64,000 nt of DNA, taken from the NCBI GenBank assembly GCA_946534785.1, contig CAMNCY010000002.1:1-64000 (forward strand), read 5' to 3'. Shown piece by piece: positions 36,805-45,850 of the stretch. This DNA is from an uncultured Lachnospiraceae bacterium. Its GTDB lineage: Bacteria > Bacillota > Clostridia > Lachnospirales > Lachnospiraceae. The notes under the pieces are model-generated. The model was not told the DNA's origin. It saw only the letters and a list, made by a program, of their open reading frames with translations, and searched no databases. Position numbers and translations under genes: made by a program. The first letter of the stretch is position 1, and every line of letters starts with the position of its first letter.

Positions 36805-37130
36805 ATGGCCGGTTGTCCACGGAAATCTGTGGATAAAAAAGTTTTCGACACTTATTTTGTGAAAATGTGGATAACTTCGTTTCACATTTTCCATATTGCC
36901 GCCTTGTCCGATAAGCATGGGGTGTTTACGGCGGTAAGCCGGGAGAGGAGCCTTCCTTTTTCCGACAGGAATCCACATTTTATCCACAAAATGTGGATTG
37001 TGAAAAACGTGTTATCCCCGGTTTTGGGAATTCGTGGAGACACTAAATGTTGGAAAAGAAAATTTATTTTTTCCATATTTTGCGGTATGGAAAAAATGCC
37101 GGAAAAGGCCGTAAATATAACGTTTTCGGC
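36805..37130. other. oriC: oriC region with DnaA box cluster
   Basis: Gene-free stretch between dnaA and rpmH. Perfect DnaA boxes TTATCCACA lie at 36828-36836 and 36866-36874 (minus strand) and 36980-36988 (plus strand). Weaker ones lie near 36813, 36970, 36992 and 37011. The plus-strand box sits at the centre of a palindrome CCACATTTT...AAAATGTGG (36973-36996). An AT-rich run at about 37055-37090 could be the unwinding element. Strand bias flips here: replication genes to the left, rpmH genes to the right. Confidence 0.88.
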
Positions 37131-37132
37131 AC

Positions 37133-37161
37133 TTGACTCGGAAAAACTTATCTAATATAAT
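37133..37161 (+). promoter_or_regulatory. rpmH promoter
   Basis: TTGACT (37133-37138), 17 bases and TATAAT (37156-37161), pointing at rpmH about 105 bases downstream. It is the strongest match to sigma-A consensus on the right of the origin. The long leader up to 37267 has no other feature that I recognise. Confidence 0.8.
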
Positions 37162-37267
37162 TAAAAAGCTGTTCTATCAGAACGATTATATAGCAATGCA
37201 TCTGTGATGCATTTGCACAGTGAGAAACAGACTGCATTGTTTTCTATTTATAAGGAGGTGTTAAGAC

Positions 37268-37405
37268 ATGGCAAAAATGACATATCAGCCCAAGAAAAGA
37301 CAGCGTTCCAAGGTCCATGGATTCAGGGCAAGAATGAAGACCGCCGGCGGACGCAAGGTCCTGGCTGCCAGAAGGGCAAAAGGAAGAAAAGCCTTAACAG
37401 TATAA
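37268..37405 (+). CDS. rpmH: 50S ribosomal protein L34 (45 residues, not in ORF track)
   Basis: ATG 37268 reads [20 protein letters not shown] and ends GRKALTV, stop TAA 37403-37405. The sequence is almost invariant in bacteria: highly basic, with the [16 protein letters not shown] signature. AAGGAGGTG stands seven bases upstream. It is a large ribosomal subunit protein and opens the conserved rpmH-rnpA-yidD-yidC-jag-mnmE-mnmG-rsmG order. A terminator-like hairpin follows. Confidence 0.97.
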   Translation: MAKMTYQPKKRQRSKVHGFRARMKTAGGRKVLAARRAKGRKALTV

Positions 37406-37411
37406 AAACTT

Positions 37412-37439
37412 AAAGCCGGCTTACCTGCCGGCTTTTTTT
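37412..37439 (+). terminator. Terminator or attenuator between rpmH and rnpA
   Basis: AAAGCCGGC, a six-base loop, GCCGGC and a run of seven T. It ends five bases before the rnpA ATG. It would limit rnpA expression relative to the abundant L34 message. Confidence 0.85.
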
Positions 37440-37444
37440 GGCAA

Positions 37445-37795
37445 ATGGAATCAATTAAAAAGAACGAAGACTTCAGATCATGCTATAAGACAGGAAGATC
37501 CTGTGCAGACAAATACCTTGTTGTATATAACAGGAAGAACGGTCTTTCAAAATCAAGACTCGGGATATCCGTCAGCAAGAAGGTTGGGAACAGCGTTGTC
37601 AGGCACAGACTGACAAGACTTATCAGGGAAGCGGCAAGGCTTCACGAAAAACAGTTCGATAGCGGTTCGGACATTGTAGTAGTGGCGCGCAGATCGGCCG
37701 ACGGGGCCAGTTATCACGAGATCGAAACAGCGCTTTTAAGTCTTCTGAAAAAGAGCCGTATCTATCACGAGGATGCGGTAAAGGACGATGATTGA
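37445..37795 (+). CDS. rnpA: Ribonuclease P protein component
   Basis: 116 residues, basic. The motif [26 protein letters not shown] is the RNR signature of RnpA. It binds the RNase P RNA and aids 5' trimming of tRNA. ATG 37445 begins [10 protein letters not shown], as in homologues, but no ribosome binding site is visible because the rpmH terminator hairpin occupies that place. It runs into yidD. Confidence 0.95.
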   Translation: MESIKKNEDFRSCYKTGRSCADKYLVVYNRKNGLSKSRLGISVSKKVGNSVVRHRLTRLIREAARLHEKQFDSGSDIVVVARRSADGASYHEIETALLSLLKKSRIYHEDAVKDDD

Positions 37796-37799
37796 TGCC

Positions 37800-38012
37800 A
37801 TGATGAAAAACCTTTTGATCGCGCTTATCAAATTTTACAGGAAATATCTGTCTCCGCTCAAGACAACGAAGTGCCCGTATATTCCGACATGTTCCGAATA
37901 CGGGCTTGAGGCAGTGGAGAAATACGGGGCCTTTAAAGGCGGATTGCTGGCTTTATGGAGGATCATAAGGTGCAATCCTTTTTCTCATGGCGGTTATGAC
38001 CCCGTGCCCTGA
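37800..38012 (+). CDS. yidD: Membrane protein insertion efficiency factor YidD
   Basis: About 70 residues. [23 protein letters not shown] and [18 protein letters not shown] are diagnostic. Small cationic protein with an amphipathic N-terminus, aiding YidC-dependent insertion. Starts at 37788, 37800 and 37803 are all possible; homologues suggest 37800 or 37803. It overlaps or abuts rnpA, and yidC follows 24 bases later. Confidence 0.93.
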   Translation: MMKNLLIALIKFYRKYLSPLKTTKCPYIPTCSEYGLEAVEKYGAFKGGLLALWRIIRCNPFSHGGYDPVP

Positions 38013-38035
38013 GCACGGAAATTAGGAGGGACCAA

Positions 38036-39355
38036 GTGTACAGTCCGCTTATTCTTACCAAGGCAACAACATTCATTATCGGTCCGGTAGCCAGTCTTCT
38101 GGGCTATATCATGAATGGCATTTTCATACTGTTGAATTCGATCGGCCTTCCGAATATCGGCCTGGCCATTATCATTTTCACGATCGTCATCTACATGTGC
38201 ATGCTGCCTCTTACCATCAAGCAGCAGCGCTTTTCCAAGCTCTCCAATATCATGAGCCCCGAGATCCAGGCGATCCAGAAGAAATATAAAGGAAAAAATG
38301 ACCAGGAATCCATGCAGAGGATGAACGAGGAGACACAGGCGGTCTATCGCAAATACGGTGTCTCCGCTACGGGAAGCTGCCTGCAGCTTCTGATCCAGAT
38401 GCCGATCCTGTTCGCTCTGTACAGAGTCATTTACAACATTCCCGCATATGTCACACAGGTCAAGGATGCGTTTTTCCCTCTTGTAACAAACCTCATCAAC
38501 CAGGCCGGCGCTTCGGAATACCTGCAGTCAACAACTGCTGCCGCCCAGTTCAAGAGCAGCTTTGCAAGTGAGAATTTCATCAATAACGTGGGAAATACCG
38601 TTTCCAATACGTTCATTGACGTGCTGAACCGTTTTTCCACAGCGGACTGGAGTGCTCTTTCCGAGCAGTTCCCTGCCGTATCGGGAGATGTTGCCAATAC
38701 CGTTTCACAGCTCACCAGATACAATAACTTTTTAGGACTGAATATCGGAAACTCTCCTTTCTTTACATTCCGGGAAGCTCTTGCAGCAGGTTCCGTCATT
38801 GGTATCATCGCGGCGATCGTAGTTCCTGCCCTGGCTGCCGTTACCCAGCTGATCAATGTGGCGCTGATGCCGCAGCCCACCCGGGATGACCAGGAGAACG
38901 CCATGGCTTCTTCCATGAAGACCATGAATTACATGATGCCCATCATGTCTGCCTGGTTCTGCTTTACCCTTCCTGCCGGTCTTGGCCTCTACTGGGTCGC
39001 CGGTGCGGTCGTCAGAAGTGTCCAGCAGGTGCTGATCAACAAGCACATCAATAACATGGACATGGATGCCTATCTTGCGAAGACAGCCGAAAAGCAGAAG
39101 ATCGCGGCGGAAAAGGGCGGCGACAAGCCTTCCCTGATGCAGAAGCTGGTCAATTCCTCTGCGGCGCAGACACCTTCTTCCAGTGTCGGAACAGGCGCAT
39201 CGGCAAAGACAAGAGTCAGCGACAGCGAGAAGCAGAAAAAGCTGGAGCAGGCGCAGAATATCTATAAGAACGGTAAATATAAGGAAGGCTCGCTGGCTTC
39301 CAAAGCGAATATGGTAGACGCCTTTAACAACGCTAAGAAGAACGATAAGAAGTGA
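38036..39355 (+). CDS. yidC: Membrane protein insertase YidC/SpoIIIJ
   Basis: 439 residues. Five-helix Oxa1/Alb3 core: LPNIGLAIIIFTIVIYMCMLPLTIKQQRFSKL in the first part and later GLGLYWVAGAVVRSVQQVLINK. No large periplasmic P1 domain as in Gram-negatives; an enlarged loop around 150-215 is present. The start is GTG 38036 after AGGAGGG. A basic C-terminal tail suits ribosome contact. jag follows seven bases later. Confidence 0.93.
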   Translation: MYSPLILTKATTFIIGPVASLLGYIMNGIFILLNSIGLPNIGLAIIIFTIVIYMCMLPLTIKQQRFSKLSNIMSPEIQAIQKKYKGKNDQESMQRMNEETQAVYRKYGVSATGSCLQLLIQMPILFALYRVIYNIPAYVTQVKDAFFPLVTNLINQAGASEYLQSTTAAAQFKSSFASENFINNVGNTVSNTFIDVLNRFSTADWSALSEQFPAVSGDVANTVSQLTRYNNFLGLNIGNSPFFTFREALAAGSVIGIIAAIVVPALAAVTQLINVALMPQPTRDDQENAMASSMKTMNYMMPIMSAWFCFTLPAGLGLYWVAGAVVRSVQQVLINKHINNMDMDAYLAKTAEKQKIAAEKGGDKPSLMQKLVNSSAAQTPSSSVGTGASAKTRVSDSEKQKKLEQAQNIYKNGKYKEGSLASKANMVDAFNNAKKNDKK

Positions 39356-39362
39356 GGATAAT

Positions 39363-40403
39363 ATGGCTGAATACAGAGAATTTTCCGAAAAGACGCTGGA
39401 TGATGCGATCACAGCGGCCTGCCAGAGTTTTTCCGTTACCAGTGACAGACTGGACTATGTCATTGTCGATCAGGGCAGTGCAGGATTCCTTGGCTTCAAC
39501 GCCAGAAAAGCCGTTATTAGGGCAAGGATCAAAGAGGAACAGGAAGCTGCTGTCGCCGGGACCGTTGAAAAGACAGTTCCCGTAAAAGAAGAAAAGAAGA
39601 ATCATGTGCTTACGATGGAAGAGATCGAAGCCAAGGCAGAGGCGGCTGCCGCTGCCAGGGCAAACGGCGAGCTTCCGGAAGTCGTAAGAGAGGATTCCTA
39701 CGACCGCAGGGACAGATTCGACCGTAAGAGAGGAAACGGCAGGGACCGTTCCGGTAAGGGACGCGGTCAGAGAGGCGGAAACGACAGAAGAAGAGACCGC
39801 AGGAATGACCGTTTTGATGACAGCAGGGATTTTGAGACGGTCAGCAAAAAGCACGAAGAAGAGATCGCCGCTGCAGCACTTGCAAGAGAGAATGCGCAGA
39901 AGAAGAGAGAACAGGAAGTCCGCATCAATTATACGGATGAGCAGATTGCGGCTATTACGGAAAGATCCGTTGCTTTCTTGAAATCCGTATTCGAAGCCAT
40001 GCATATGGACGTGAATATCAATACCGATTTTGATAAGGAAGAAAACGTCCTGCTTCTGGATTTCTCCGGCGATGACATGGGCGTGCTCATCGGTAAGAGA
40101 GGACAGACACTGGATTCCATCCAGTACCTGGTTTCCCTGGTCGCCAACAAGGATGTGGAAGGTTATGTCCACGTCAAGGCGGATACGGAGAATTACAGGG
40201 AACGGAGAAAGAAGACCCTGGAGAACCTGGCAAAGAACATTGCGTACCGGGTCAGGAAGTCCAGAAGAAGCGTTGCTCTCGAACCCATGAATCCGTATGA
40301 AAGAAGGATCATCCATTCGGCGCTCCAGAATGATAAATATGTTACGACCTACAGCGAGGGTGAGGATCCTTTCCGTAAAGTCGTTGTCACATTAAAGAAG
40401 TGA
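39363..40403 (+). CDS. jag: Jag/KhpB RNA-binding protein
   Basis: 346 residues. Jag-N domain at about 1-55 (YVIVDQGSAGFLGFNARKA), a long Arg/Asp/Gly-rich linker (about 110-160) that looks disordered, then KH-type (MGVLIGKRGQTLDSIQYL) and R3H (MNPYERRIIHSALQ) domains. In Gram-positives KhpB binds RNA and affects cell elongation. Position next to yidC is conserved. Confidence 0.92.
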   Translation: MAEYREFSEKTLDDAITAACQSFSVTSDRLDYVIVDQGSAGFLGFNARKAVIRARIKEEQEAAVAGTVEKTVPVKEEKKNHVLTMEEIEAKAEAAAAARANGELPEVVREDSYDRRDRFDRKRGNGRDRSGKGRGQRGGNDRRRDRRNDRFDDSRDFETVSKKHEEEIAAAALARENAQKKREQEVRINYTDEQIAAITERSVAFLKSVFEAMHMDVNINTDFDKEENVLLLDFSGDDMGVLIGKRGQTLDSIQYLVSLVANKDVEGYVHVKADTENYRERRKKTLENLAKNIAYRVRKSRRSVALEPMNPYERRIIHSALQNDKYVTTYSEGEDPFRKVVVTLKK

Positions 40404-40547
40404 TCATCCATACCAGGATGTAAAAGTGCAGCTGCGAGCCGGTAAAATGGTCCGCAGCTGTTCATGTATACGGAAAAAGCCGGAAACGGCGGCGCTTTAA
40501 GACCAGCCGGAAATGCATATGGCCGGCTTGGCAGATGGGAGCAGTCT

Positions 40548-42062
40548 ATGGCTCTGGAATATGACAGATTAAATGATGATACGATAGCAGCGGCGGCAAC
40601 GGGGCTTGCCGAAGCAGGCATCGGGATCATACGGATCAGCGGTCCGGATGCGATCGGAATCGCGGATAAGATCATTATGCTGCGGCAAAGGAACCGGGAC
40701 GAGAGGGATCTGTTTTCCGGAAAGAAAAGAAAGACCCTGTTCGGAATGCCTTCCAACCAGATCCGGCTTGCCTATGTTGTCGATCCGAAGGACGGAAGGG
40801 TCATGGACGAAGTCATGGTCTCGGTCTTCCGTCATCCCTACAGTTATACGACAGAGGATACCGTTGAGATCAATACCCATGGCGGTGTGTATCTGATGCA
40901 GACGATCCTGGAACTGGTCATTCAGAATGGCGCGCGGCCGGCAGAGCCGGGTGAGTTTACCAAAAGGGCTTTTCTGGGAGGACGTATCGATCTTTCCAGA
41001 GCGGAAGCGGTCATGGATCTTATTTCCGCAGGAAATGAATTTTCCAGAAGGACCTCCATGGATGAGCTCAGGGGCAGTGTTTCCGATAAAGTAAAGGAAC
41101 TGCGCAAAGAAGTTCTCTATGAGATCGCCTTTATAGAATCCGCGCTGGATGACCCGGACAATTATTCCCTGGACGGATACCCTCACAAGCTGGAAGAGAA
41201 GGTGACCCGTATTGCGGATGAACTGAAGGAGCTGATCATCTATGCAAAAGAAGGAAGGATCCTGAAGGAAGGCATCAACACGGTCATCGTCGGAAAACCC
41301 AATGCCGGGAAATCCTCCTTACTGAATTATCTGTGCGGGAGCGAGCGCGCGATCGTTACAGAGGTCGCAGGGACGACCCGGGACACCCTGGAGGAAAAAG
41401 TACGTATCGGGAATGCGATCCTGAATATTACGGATACGGCGGGAATCCGGGATACGGAAGATGTTGTGGAAAAGATCGGCGTGGAACGCGCCAAGAAGGC
41501 CATGGAAAAGGCGGATCTGATCCTGTTCCTTCTGGACAGCTCAGCCGGGATCGAAGAGGAAGACCGCAGGATCGCCGATCTTATTAATAAGGAAATCTCC
41601 CGGGGAAAAAGATGTATTCTTCTTCTCAACAAAACCGATCTTCCCTCGAAGATCACACAGAAGCAGGCCCAGGATCTTTTCCGTTTCCCGAATCCGAAGC
41701 CTTCGCCGGAAAGCAGCGAGAAGCGCATCAATAATTACCGGAGCATCACCTTCCTTACCTGTTCTCTGAAGGAACGGGAAGGACTGGACCGGCTGAAAAA
41801 ACTGATCCTCGAAATGTTCCGTGCGGGCGAGATCATGGAGAAAAACGAAGTTTTTCTTTCCAATCTGCGGCAGATACACGAAGCAGAGAAGGCGGAAGAG
41901 GCGCTGCGCCTTGTGATCAAGAGCATACAGAACGGTCTCAGCGAAGACTTCTATTCCATTGATCTTATGAACGCTTATACCTTCCTCGGAAGGATCATCG
42001 GGGAAGCGGTGGAGGACGATCTGGTCGAAGAGATCTTCTCCCGCTTCTGCCTCGGAAAATAA
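40548..42062 (+). CDS. mnmE: tRNA uridine-5-carboxymethylaminomethyl GTPase MnmE
   Basis: 504 residues from ATG 40548 (MALEYDRLNDDTIAAAAT); GGGAG precedes it. N-terminal tetrahydrofolate domain, G domain with VGKPNAGKSSLLN and DTAGIRDT, and the C-terminal FCLGK cysteine motif. With MnmG it modifies the wobble uridine of several tRNAs. It is longer than the usual 450-460, with inserts near 45-75 and 390-415. The track's 28 extra residues are rejected. The hairpin at 40429-40460 lies just upstream. Confidence 0.96.
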   Translation: MALEYDRLNDDTIAAAATGLAEAGIGIIRISGPDAIGIADKIIMLRQRNRDERDLFSGKKRKTLFGMPSNQIRLAYVVDPKDGRVMDEVMVSVFRHPYSYTTEDTVEINTHGGVYLMQTILELVIQNGARPAEPGEFTKRAFLGGRIDLSRAEAVMDLISAGNEFSRRTSMDELRGSVSDKVKELRKEVLYEIAFIESALDDPDNYSLDGYPHKLEEKVTRIADELKELIIYAKEGRILKEGINTVIVGKPNAGKSSLLNYLCGSERAIVTEVAGTTRDTLEEKVRIGNAILNITDTAGIRDTEDVVEKIGVERAKKAMEKADLILFLLDSSAGIEEEDRRIADLINKEISRGKRCILLLNKTDLPSKITQKQAQDLFRFPNPKPSPESSEKRINNYRSITFLTCSLKEREGLDRLKKLILEMFRAGEIMEKNEVFLSNLRQIHEAEKAEEALRLVIKSIQNGLSEDFYSIDLMNAYTFLGRIIGEAVEDDLVEEIFSRFCLGK

Positions 42063-42105
42063 ACAGCCCGGCATGCGGTTATGAAATACGAAGGGAATAT
42101 GCAGA

Positions 42106-44028
42106 ATGAGCAATAATAACGCCTATCATATCCGGACGGATGTCTGTGTGATCGGTGCGGGACACGCGGGCTGCGAAGCGGCGCTGGCAACGGCGCGTCT
42201 CGGTCTGAAGACCGTCATATTTACCATGAATACCGACAGCATCGCCATGATGCCCTGCAATCCGCATATCGGCGGATCCTCCAAGGGACATCTTGTAAGA
42301 GAGATCGATGCCCTCGGCGGAGAAATGGGGAAAAACATCGACAAGACCTTTATCCAGTCAAAGATGCTGAATAAATCCAAAGGCCCTGCGGTACATTCCC
42401 TCCGGACGCAGGCAGACAAGGCAGCCTATTCCGCTTCCATGCGCCAGGTCCTGGAACAGGAACCGAATCTGGAGATCCGGCAGGCGGAGGTCATAAATCT
42501 TTTAGTAGAAGATAAAGAGGATGAGAGCGGCGCTGTTCATCCCGCGATCTGCGGTGTTGTCGTTCATACAGGTACGGTTTATGAATGCAAGGCTGCGATC
42601 ATCTGCACCGGGACCTATCTGAATGCCCGGTGTCTTGTGGGAGAATCGATCACGGAGACCGGTCCCGGCGGTATGCAAAGATCCACATCCCTGCGGGATG
42701 CCCTGGAAAGACTCGGCATAACAACACGCCGGTTCAAGACGGGAACGCCCGCCCGTATGGACGGAAGGACGCTGGATTATTCCAAAATGACGATCCAGAA
42801 GGGGGACGACGTCGTGATTCCCTTCTCCTACTCAACGGATCCGAAGGATGTCCAGATCGACCAGGTGCCCTGCTATCTTACCTATACGAATGAGGAAACG
42901 CACAGGATCATCCGGGAGAACATAGACCGCTCTCCCATTTACGCCGGGATCATTGAAGGGACCGGACCGCGGTACTGTCCTTCCATTGAAGACAAGGTGG
43001 TGAAATTCTCCGAAAAGGAAAGACACCAGGTCTTCATTGAGCCGGAGGGACTCTCCACCAATGAGGTCTATGTGGACGGTATGTCTTCCTCCATGCCGGA
43101 TGATGTCCAGCAGCGGATGTATCGGACGGTGCCCGGCCTGGAGAACTGCGTGATCGTCAAGAATGCCTACGCCATCGAGTATGATTGCATCAATGCGAAC
43201 ATCCTGAAGCAGTCGCTGGAGACAAAGGCAGTGGACGGGCTCTTCTGCGCCGGACAGTTCAACGGGAGCAGCGGCTATGAAGAAGCGGCAGCCCAGGGAC
43301 TTATGGCGGGGATCAATACGGCTCTGAAATTAAGAGGAGAAGAGCCGCTCATCCTGAAACGCTCGGAAGCCTACATCGGCGTTCTGATCGATGACCTGGT
43401 GAGCAAGGATAACCGGGAGCCCTATCGCATGATGACATCGCGTGCGGAATACCGTCTGATGCTCCGTCAGGACAATGCCGATCTAAGACTCCGTCACTAC
43501 GGATACCGGGCAGGACTTATCACAAAGGAACAGGATGAGTATGTTTCCTACAAAGAGGAGCACATCGCAAAGGAAATTGAACGCCTGAAGAATACCAAGG
43601 TGGGGGCTGCGGCTTCTACGCAGGAGTATTTAAGAAGCATCGGAACGAGTGAGCTGAAGACCGGCGTATCTCTGGCAGAGCTTCTCTGCCGCCCGGAGAT
43701 CACCTATGATATGCTCTCCGGAATCGATCCGGACCGGAAGCCGTTGGAAAAGGCCATCACGGAACAGGTCGAGATCGGCATAAAGTACGAAGGATATATC
43801 GAAAGACAGAAGAAGCAGATCGAGCAGTTTGAAAAGCTGGAAAACAAGAAGATCCCTGCCGGCATCGATTATGACGATGTACTGAGCCTCCGCCTGGAAG
43901 CCAGACAGAAGCTCAAAGAGATCCGGCCTTCCTCCATCGGTCAGGCGTCCCGTATGTCAGGAGTCACACCGGCGGATGTGGCAGTCCTTCTGGTATATCT
44001 GGAAAAGGTCCAGGTACCGTCTGTGTAG
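42106..44028 (+). CDS. mnmG: tRNA uridine-5-carboxymethylaminomethyl enzyme MnmG
   Basis: 640 residues. FAD-binding VIGAGHAGCEAALATARLG at the start, GGSSKGHLVREIDALGG and the CTGTYLNARC and GYEEAAAQGLMAG segments are typical. It works with MnmE on tRNA wobble uridines. The gene lies 43 bases after mnmE, and the first parS site follows before rsmG. Confidence 0.97.
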   Translation: MSNNNAYHIRTDVCVIGAGHAGCEAALATARLGLKTVIFTMNTDSIAMMPCNPHIGGSSKGHLVREIDALGGEMGKNIDKTFIQSKMLNKSKGPAVHSLRTQADKAAYSASMRQVLEQEPNLEIRQAEVINLLVEDKEDESGAVHPAICGVVVHTGTVYECKAAIICTGTYLNARCLVGESITETGPGGMQRSTSLRDALERLGITTRRFKTGTPARMDGRTLDYSKMTIQKGDDVVIPFSYSTDPKDVQIDQVPCYLTYTNEETHRIIRENIDRSPIYAGIIEGTGPRYCPSIEDKVVKFSEKERHQVFIEPEGLSTNEVYVDGMSSSMPDDVQQRMYRTVPGLENCVIVKNAYAIEYDCINANILKQSLETKAVDGLFCAGQFNGSSGYEEAAAQGLMAGINTALKLRGEEPLILKRSEAYIGVLIDDLVSKDNREPYRMMTSRAEYRLMLRQDNADLRLRHYGYRAGLITKEQDEYVSYKEEHIAKEIERLKNTKVGAAASTQEYLRSIGTSELKTGVSLAELLCRPEITYDMLSGIDPDRKPLEKAITEQVEIGIKYEGYIERQKKQIEQFEKLENKKIPAGIDYDDVLSLRLEARQKLKEIRPSSIGQASRMSGVTPADVAVLLVYLEKVQVPSV

Positions 44029-44088
44029 ATTTATATCTGCACCGGCTGAAACATCCTGATGATACAATGATATCGAATTCACACATAA

Positions 44089-44104
44089 TGTTTCACGTGA
44101 AACA
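44089..44104. other. parS: parS centromere site 1
   Basis: TGTTTCACGTGAAACA is a perfect match to the 16-base Bacillus-type ParB binding palindrome. It lies between mnmG and rsmG, about 7 kb from dnaA. Confidence 0.93.
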
Positions 44105-44122
44105 TAGAGTAAGGATACAGTA

Positions 44123-44857
44123 TTGAAGCAATCAGAAAAAATATTGATCGAGGGGATGAATATCCTCTGCCCCGGTTTCCAGTTAAATGAAAAGCAGCTC
44201 AGGCAGTTCGAAATATTCTATGAGAATCTGATCGCCTGGAACAATGTCATGAATCTGACCACGATCACGGAAGAGGCAGATGTCTATATCAAGCACTTTA
44301 TGGACAGCCTCAGTATCGTGAAAGCTCTGGATAAGAAAGATATACGAAATGCCAGTATCATCGATGTGGGAACGGGCGCCGGATTCCCCGGACTTCCCAT
44401 CGCGATCGCATTTCCCAAGGCAAAGATCACACTGATGGATTCCCTGAATAAACGAATCCGGTTTCTCATGGAAACGATCGAAAAGGCAGAGATCGACAAT
44501 GTCGTCTGCATCCATTCGCGGGCGGAAGATCTTGCAAGAAAAAAAGATCAGAGAGAGACCTATGATCTCGCCGTTTCAAGAGCTGTCGCGAACATCGCCA
44601 CATTAAGCGAATACTGCATTCCGTTCGTAAAGACCGGAGGATCATTCATCGCATATAAATCCGAAAAGGCAGAAGAAGAGATCCGCACGTCCGGAAATGC
44701 CATAAAAATCCTTGGCGGAAAGATCGCCAACCGATGCGAATTTAACCTGCCCGGGACAAACTATCATCGGGAACTGGTCATCATCCAGAAGGAAAAGACC
44801 ACACCGAATAAATACCCGCGCAAAGCCGGTCTTCCGGCAAAAGAGCCCCTGGGGTAA
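44123..44857 (+). CDS. rsmG: 16S rRNA (guanine-527-N7)-methyltransferase RsmG
   Basis: 244 residues. SAM-binding IDVGTGAGFPGLPIAIAFP near residue 77 and VSRAVANIATLSEYC near 150. TTG 44123 with AAGG upstream is the likely start, ATG 44156 the alternative. Methylates G527 in the 530 loop. A hairpin after the gene suggests the operon ends here, before parA. Confidence 0.94.
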   Translation: MKQSEKILIEGMNILCPGFQLNEKQLRQFEIFYENLIAWNNVMNLTTITEEADVYIKHFMDSLSIVKALDKKDIRNASIIDVGTGAGFPGLPIAIAFPKAKITLMDSLNKRIRFLMETIEKAEIDNVVCIHSRAEDLARKKDQRETYDLAVSRAVANIATLSEYCIPFVKTGGSFIAYKSEKAEEEIRTSGNAIKILGGKIANRCEFNLPGTNYHRELVIIQKEKTTPNKYPRKAGLPAKEPLG

Positions 44858-44901
44858 TCTGTCGGAATGATCCGTGCCTGGAACCCGAATCATGCAAATA
44901 A

Positions 44902-44917
44902 TGTTTCACGTGAAACC
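44902..44917. other. parS: parS centromere site 2
   Basis: TGTTTCACGTGAAACC differs from the parS consensus only in the last base. It lies between rsmG and parA, in the promoter region of the parAB operon. Confidence 0.88.
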
Positions 44918-44946
44918 AGAGCTTCTTTACGAAGTTCTGGTTTAAT
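44916..44946 (+). terminator. Possible terminator after rsmG
   Basis: CCAGAGCTTC and GAAGTTCTGG pair around five bases, followed by TTTAATG. The T-run is short. It overlaps the end of the second parS by two bases. Confidence 0.5.
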
Positions 44947-45036
44947 GTTAGTATTAATAGGCGTTTTCCGTTACTTGCATTTGTGATGGAATCGGCAGAA
45001 TGCCGGAAGCGGTAACAGAAAAGGAATGGAGTCTGA

Positions 45037-45798
45037 ATGGGAAAGATTATATCAGTAGCGAACCAGAAGGGCGGTGTCGGCAAAACGACAACGGCAATCA
45101 ATCTTTCAGCAGCACTGGCTGAAAAAGGAAAAAAGATCCTTGTTGTCGACATTGATCCTCAGGGGAATACAACAAGCGGCTTCGGAGTTGACAAGAACGA
45201 AGTAGAGAACACGATCTATGAGCTGATGCTGGATGACTGCACGGTTGCGGAAACGATTATTCACGATGTGATCAAGAATGCGGATCTTATACCCTCAAAT
45301 GTAAATCTGGCAGCTGCAGAGATCGAACTGATCGGCGTCAACAACAAGGAGTTCATTCTGCGCGATGCGATGGATTTCATCCGGCAGGATTATGACTATA
45401 TCATCATGGACTGCCCGCCTTCCCTGAACGTACTTACGGTGAACGCAATGGCGGCATCCGATACGGTGCTTGTCCCGATTCAGTGTGAGTACTATGCGCT
45501 GGAAGGTCTCAGCCAGCTGATCCACACGATCAATCTGGTCAGAGAGAGACTGAACGATAAGCTGGATGTAGAGGGAATCGTATTTACCATGTATGATTCG
45601 AGAACGAATCTCTCCCAGCAGGTCGTAGACAACGTCCGTACAAATGTGGAGCTGAGAGTATATAATACCGTGATCCCCAGGAATATCCGTCTTGCGGAGG
45701 CACCCAGCTTTGGAATGCCGATCACCCAGTATGATACCCGGTCGGCCGGTGCCGAAGCCTACAGGAAGCTGGCGGATGAACTGATCAGCAGCAACTGA
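45037..45798 (+). CDS. parA: Chromosome partitioning ATPase ParA/Soj
   Basis: 253 residues. Deviant Walker A QKGGVGKTTT near residue 11, DIDPQGNTTSG, and Walker B DYIIMDCPPSLN. ParA works with ParB-parS in origin segregation and can regulate DnaA. parB follows 52 bases later. Length is typical of chromosomal ParA without an N-terminal HTH. Confidence 0.96.
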   Translation: MGKIISVANQKGGVGKTTTAINLSAALAEKGKKILVVDIDPQGNTTSGFGVDKNEVENTIYELMLDDCTVAETIIHDVIKNADLIPSNVNLAAAEIELIGVNNKEFILRDAMDFIRQDYDYIIMDCPPSLNVLTVNAMAASDTVLVPIQCEYYALEGLSQLIHTINLVRERLNDKLDVEGIVFTMYDSRTNLSQQVVDNVRTNVELRVYNTVIPRNIRLAEAPSFGMPITQYDTRSAGAEAYRKLADELISSN

Positions 45799-45850
45799 TC
45801 GAACAAGGCCGGTCGAATATGATCCGGCAGATGTAATTGGGAGTTACTAA

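Noticed and set aside
40429-40460. CAGCTGCG/CGCAGCTG hairpin between jag and mnmE as terminator
   Set aside because: No T-run follows and mnmE would need read-through, so I do not call it a terminator.
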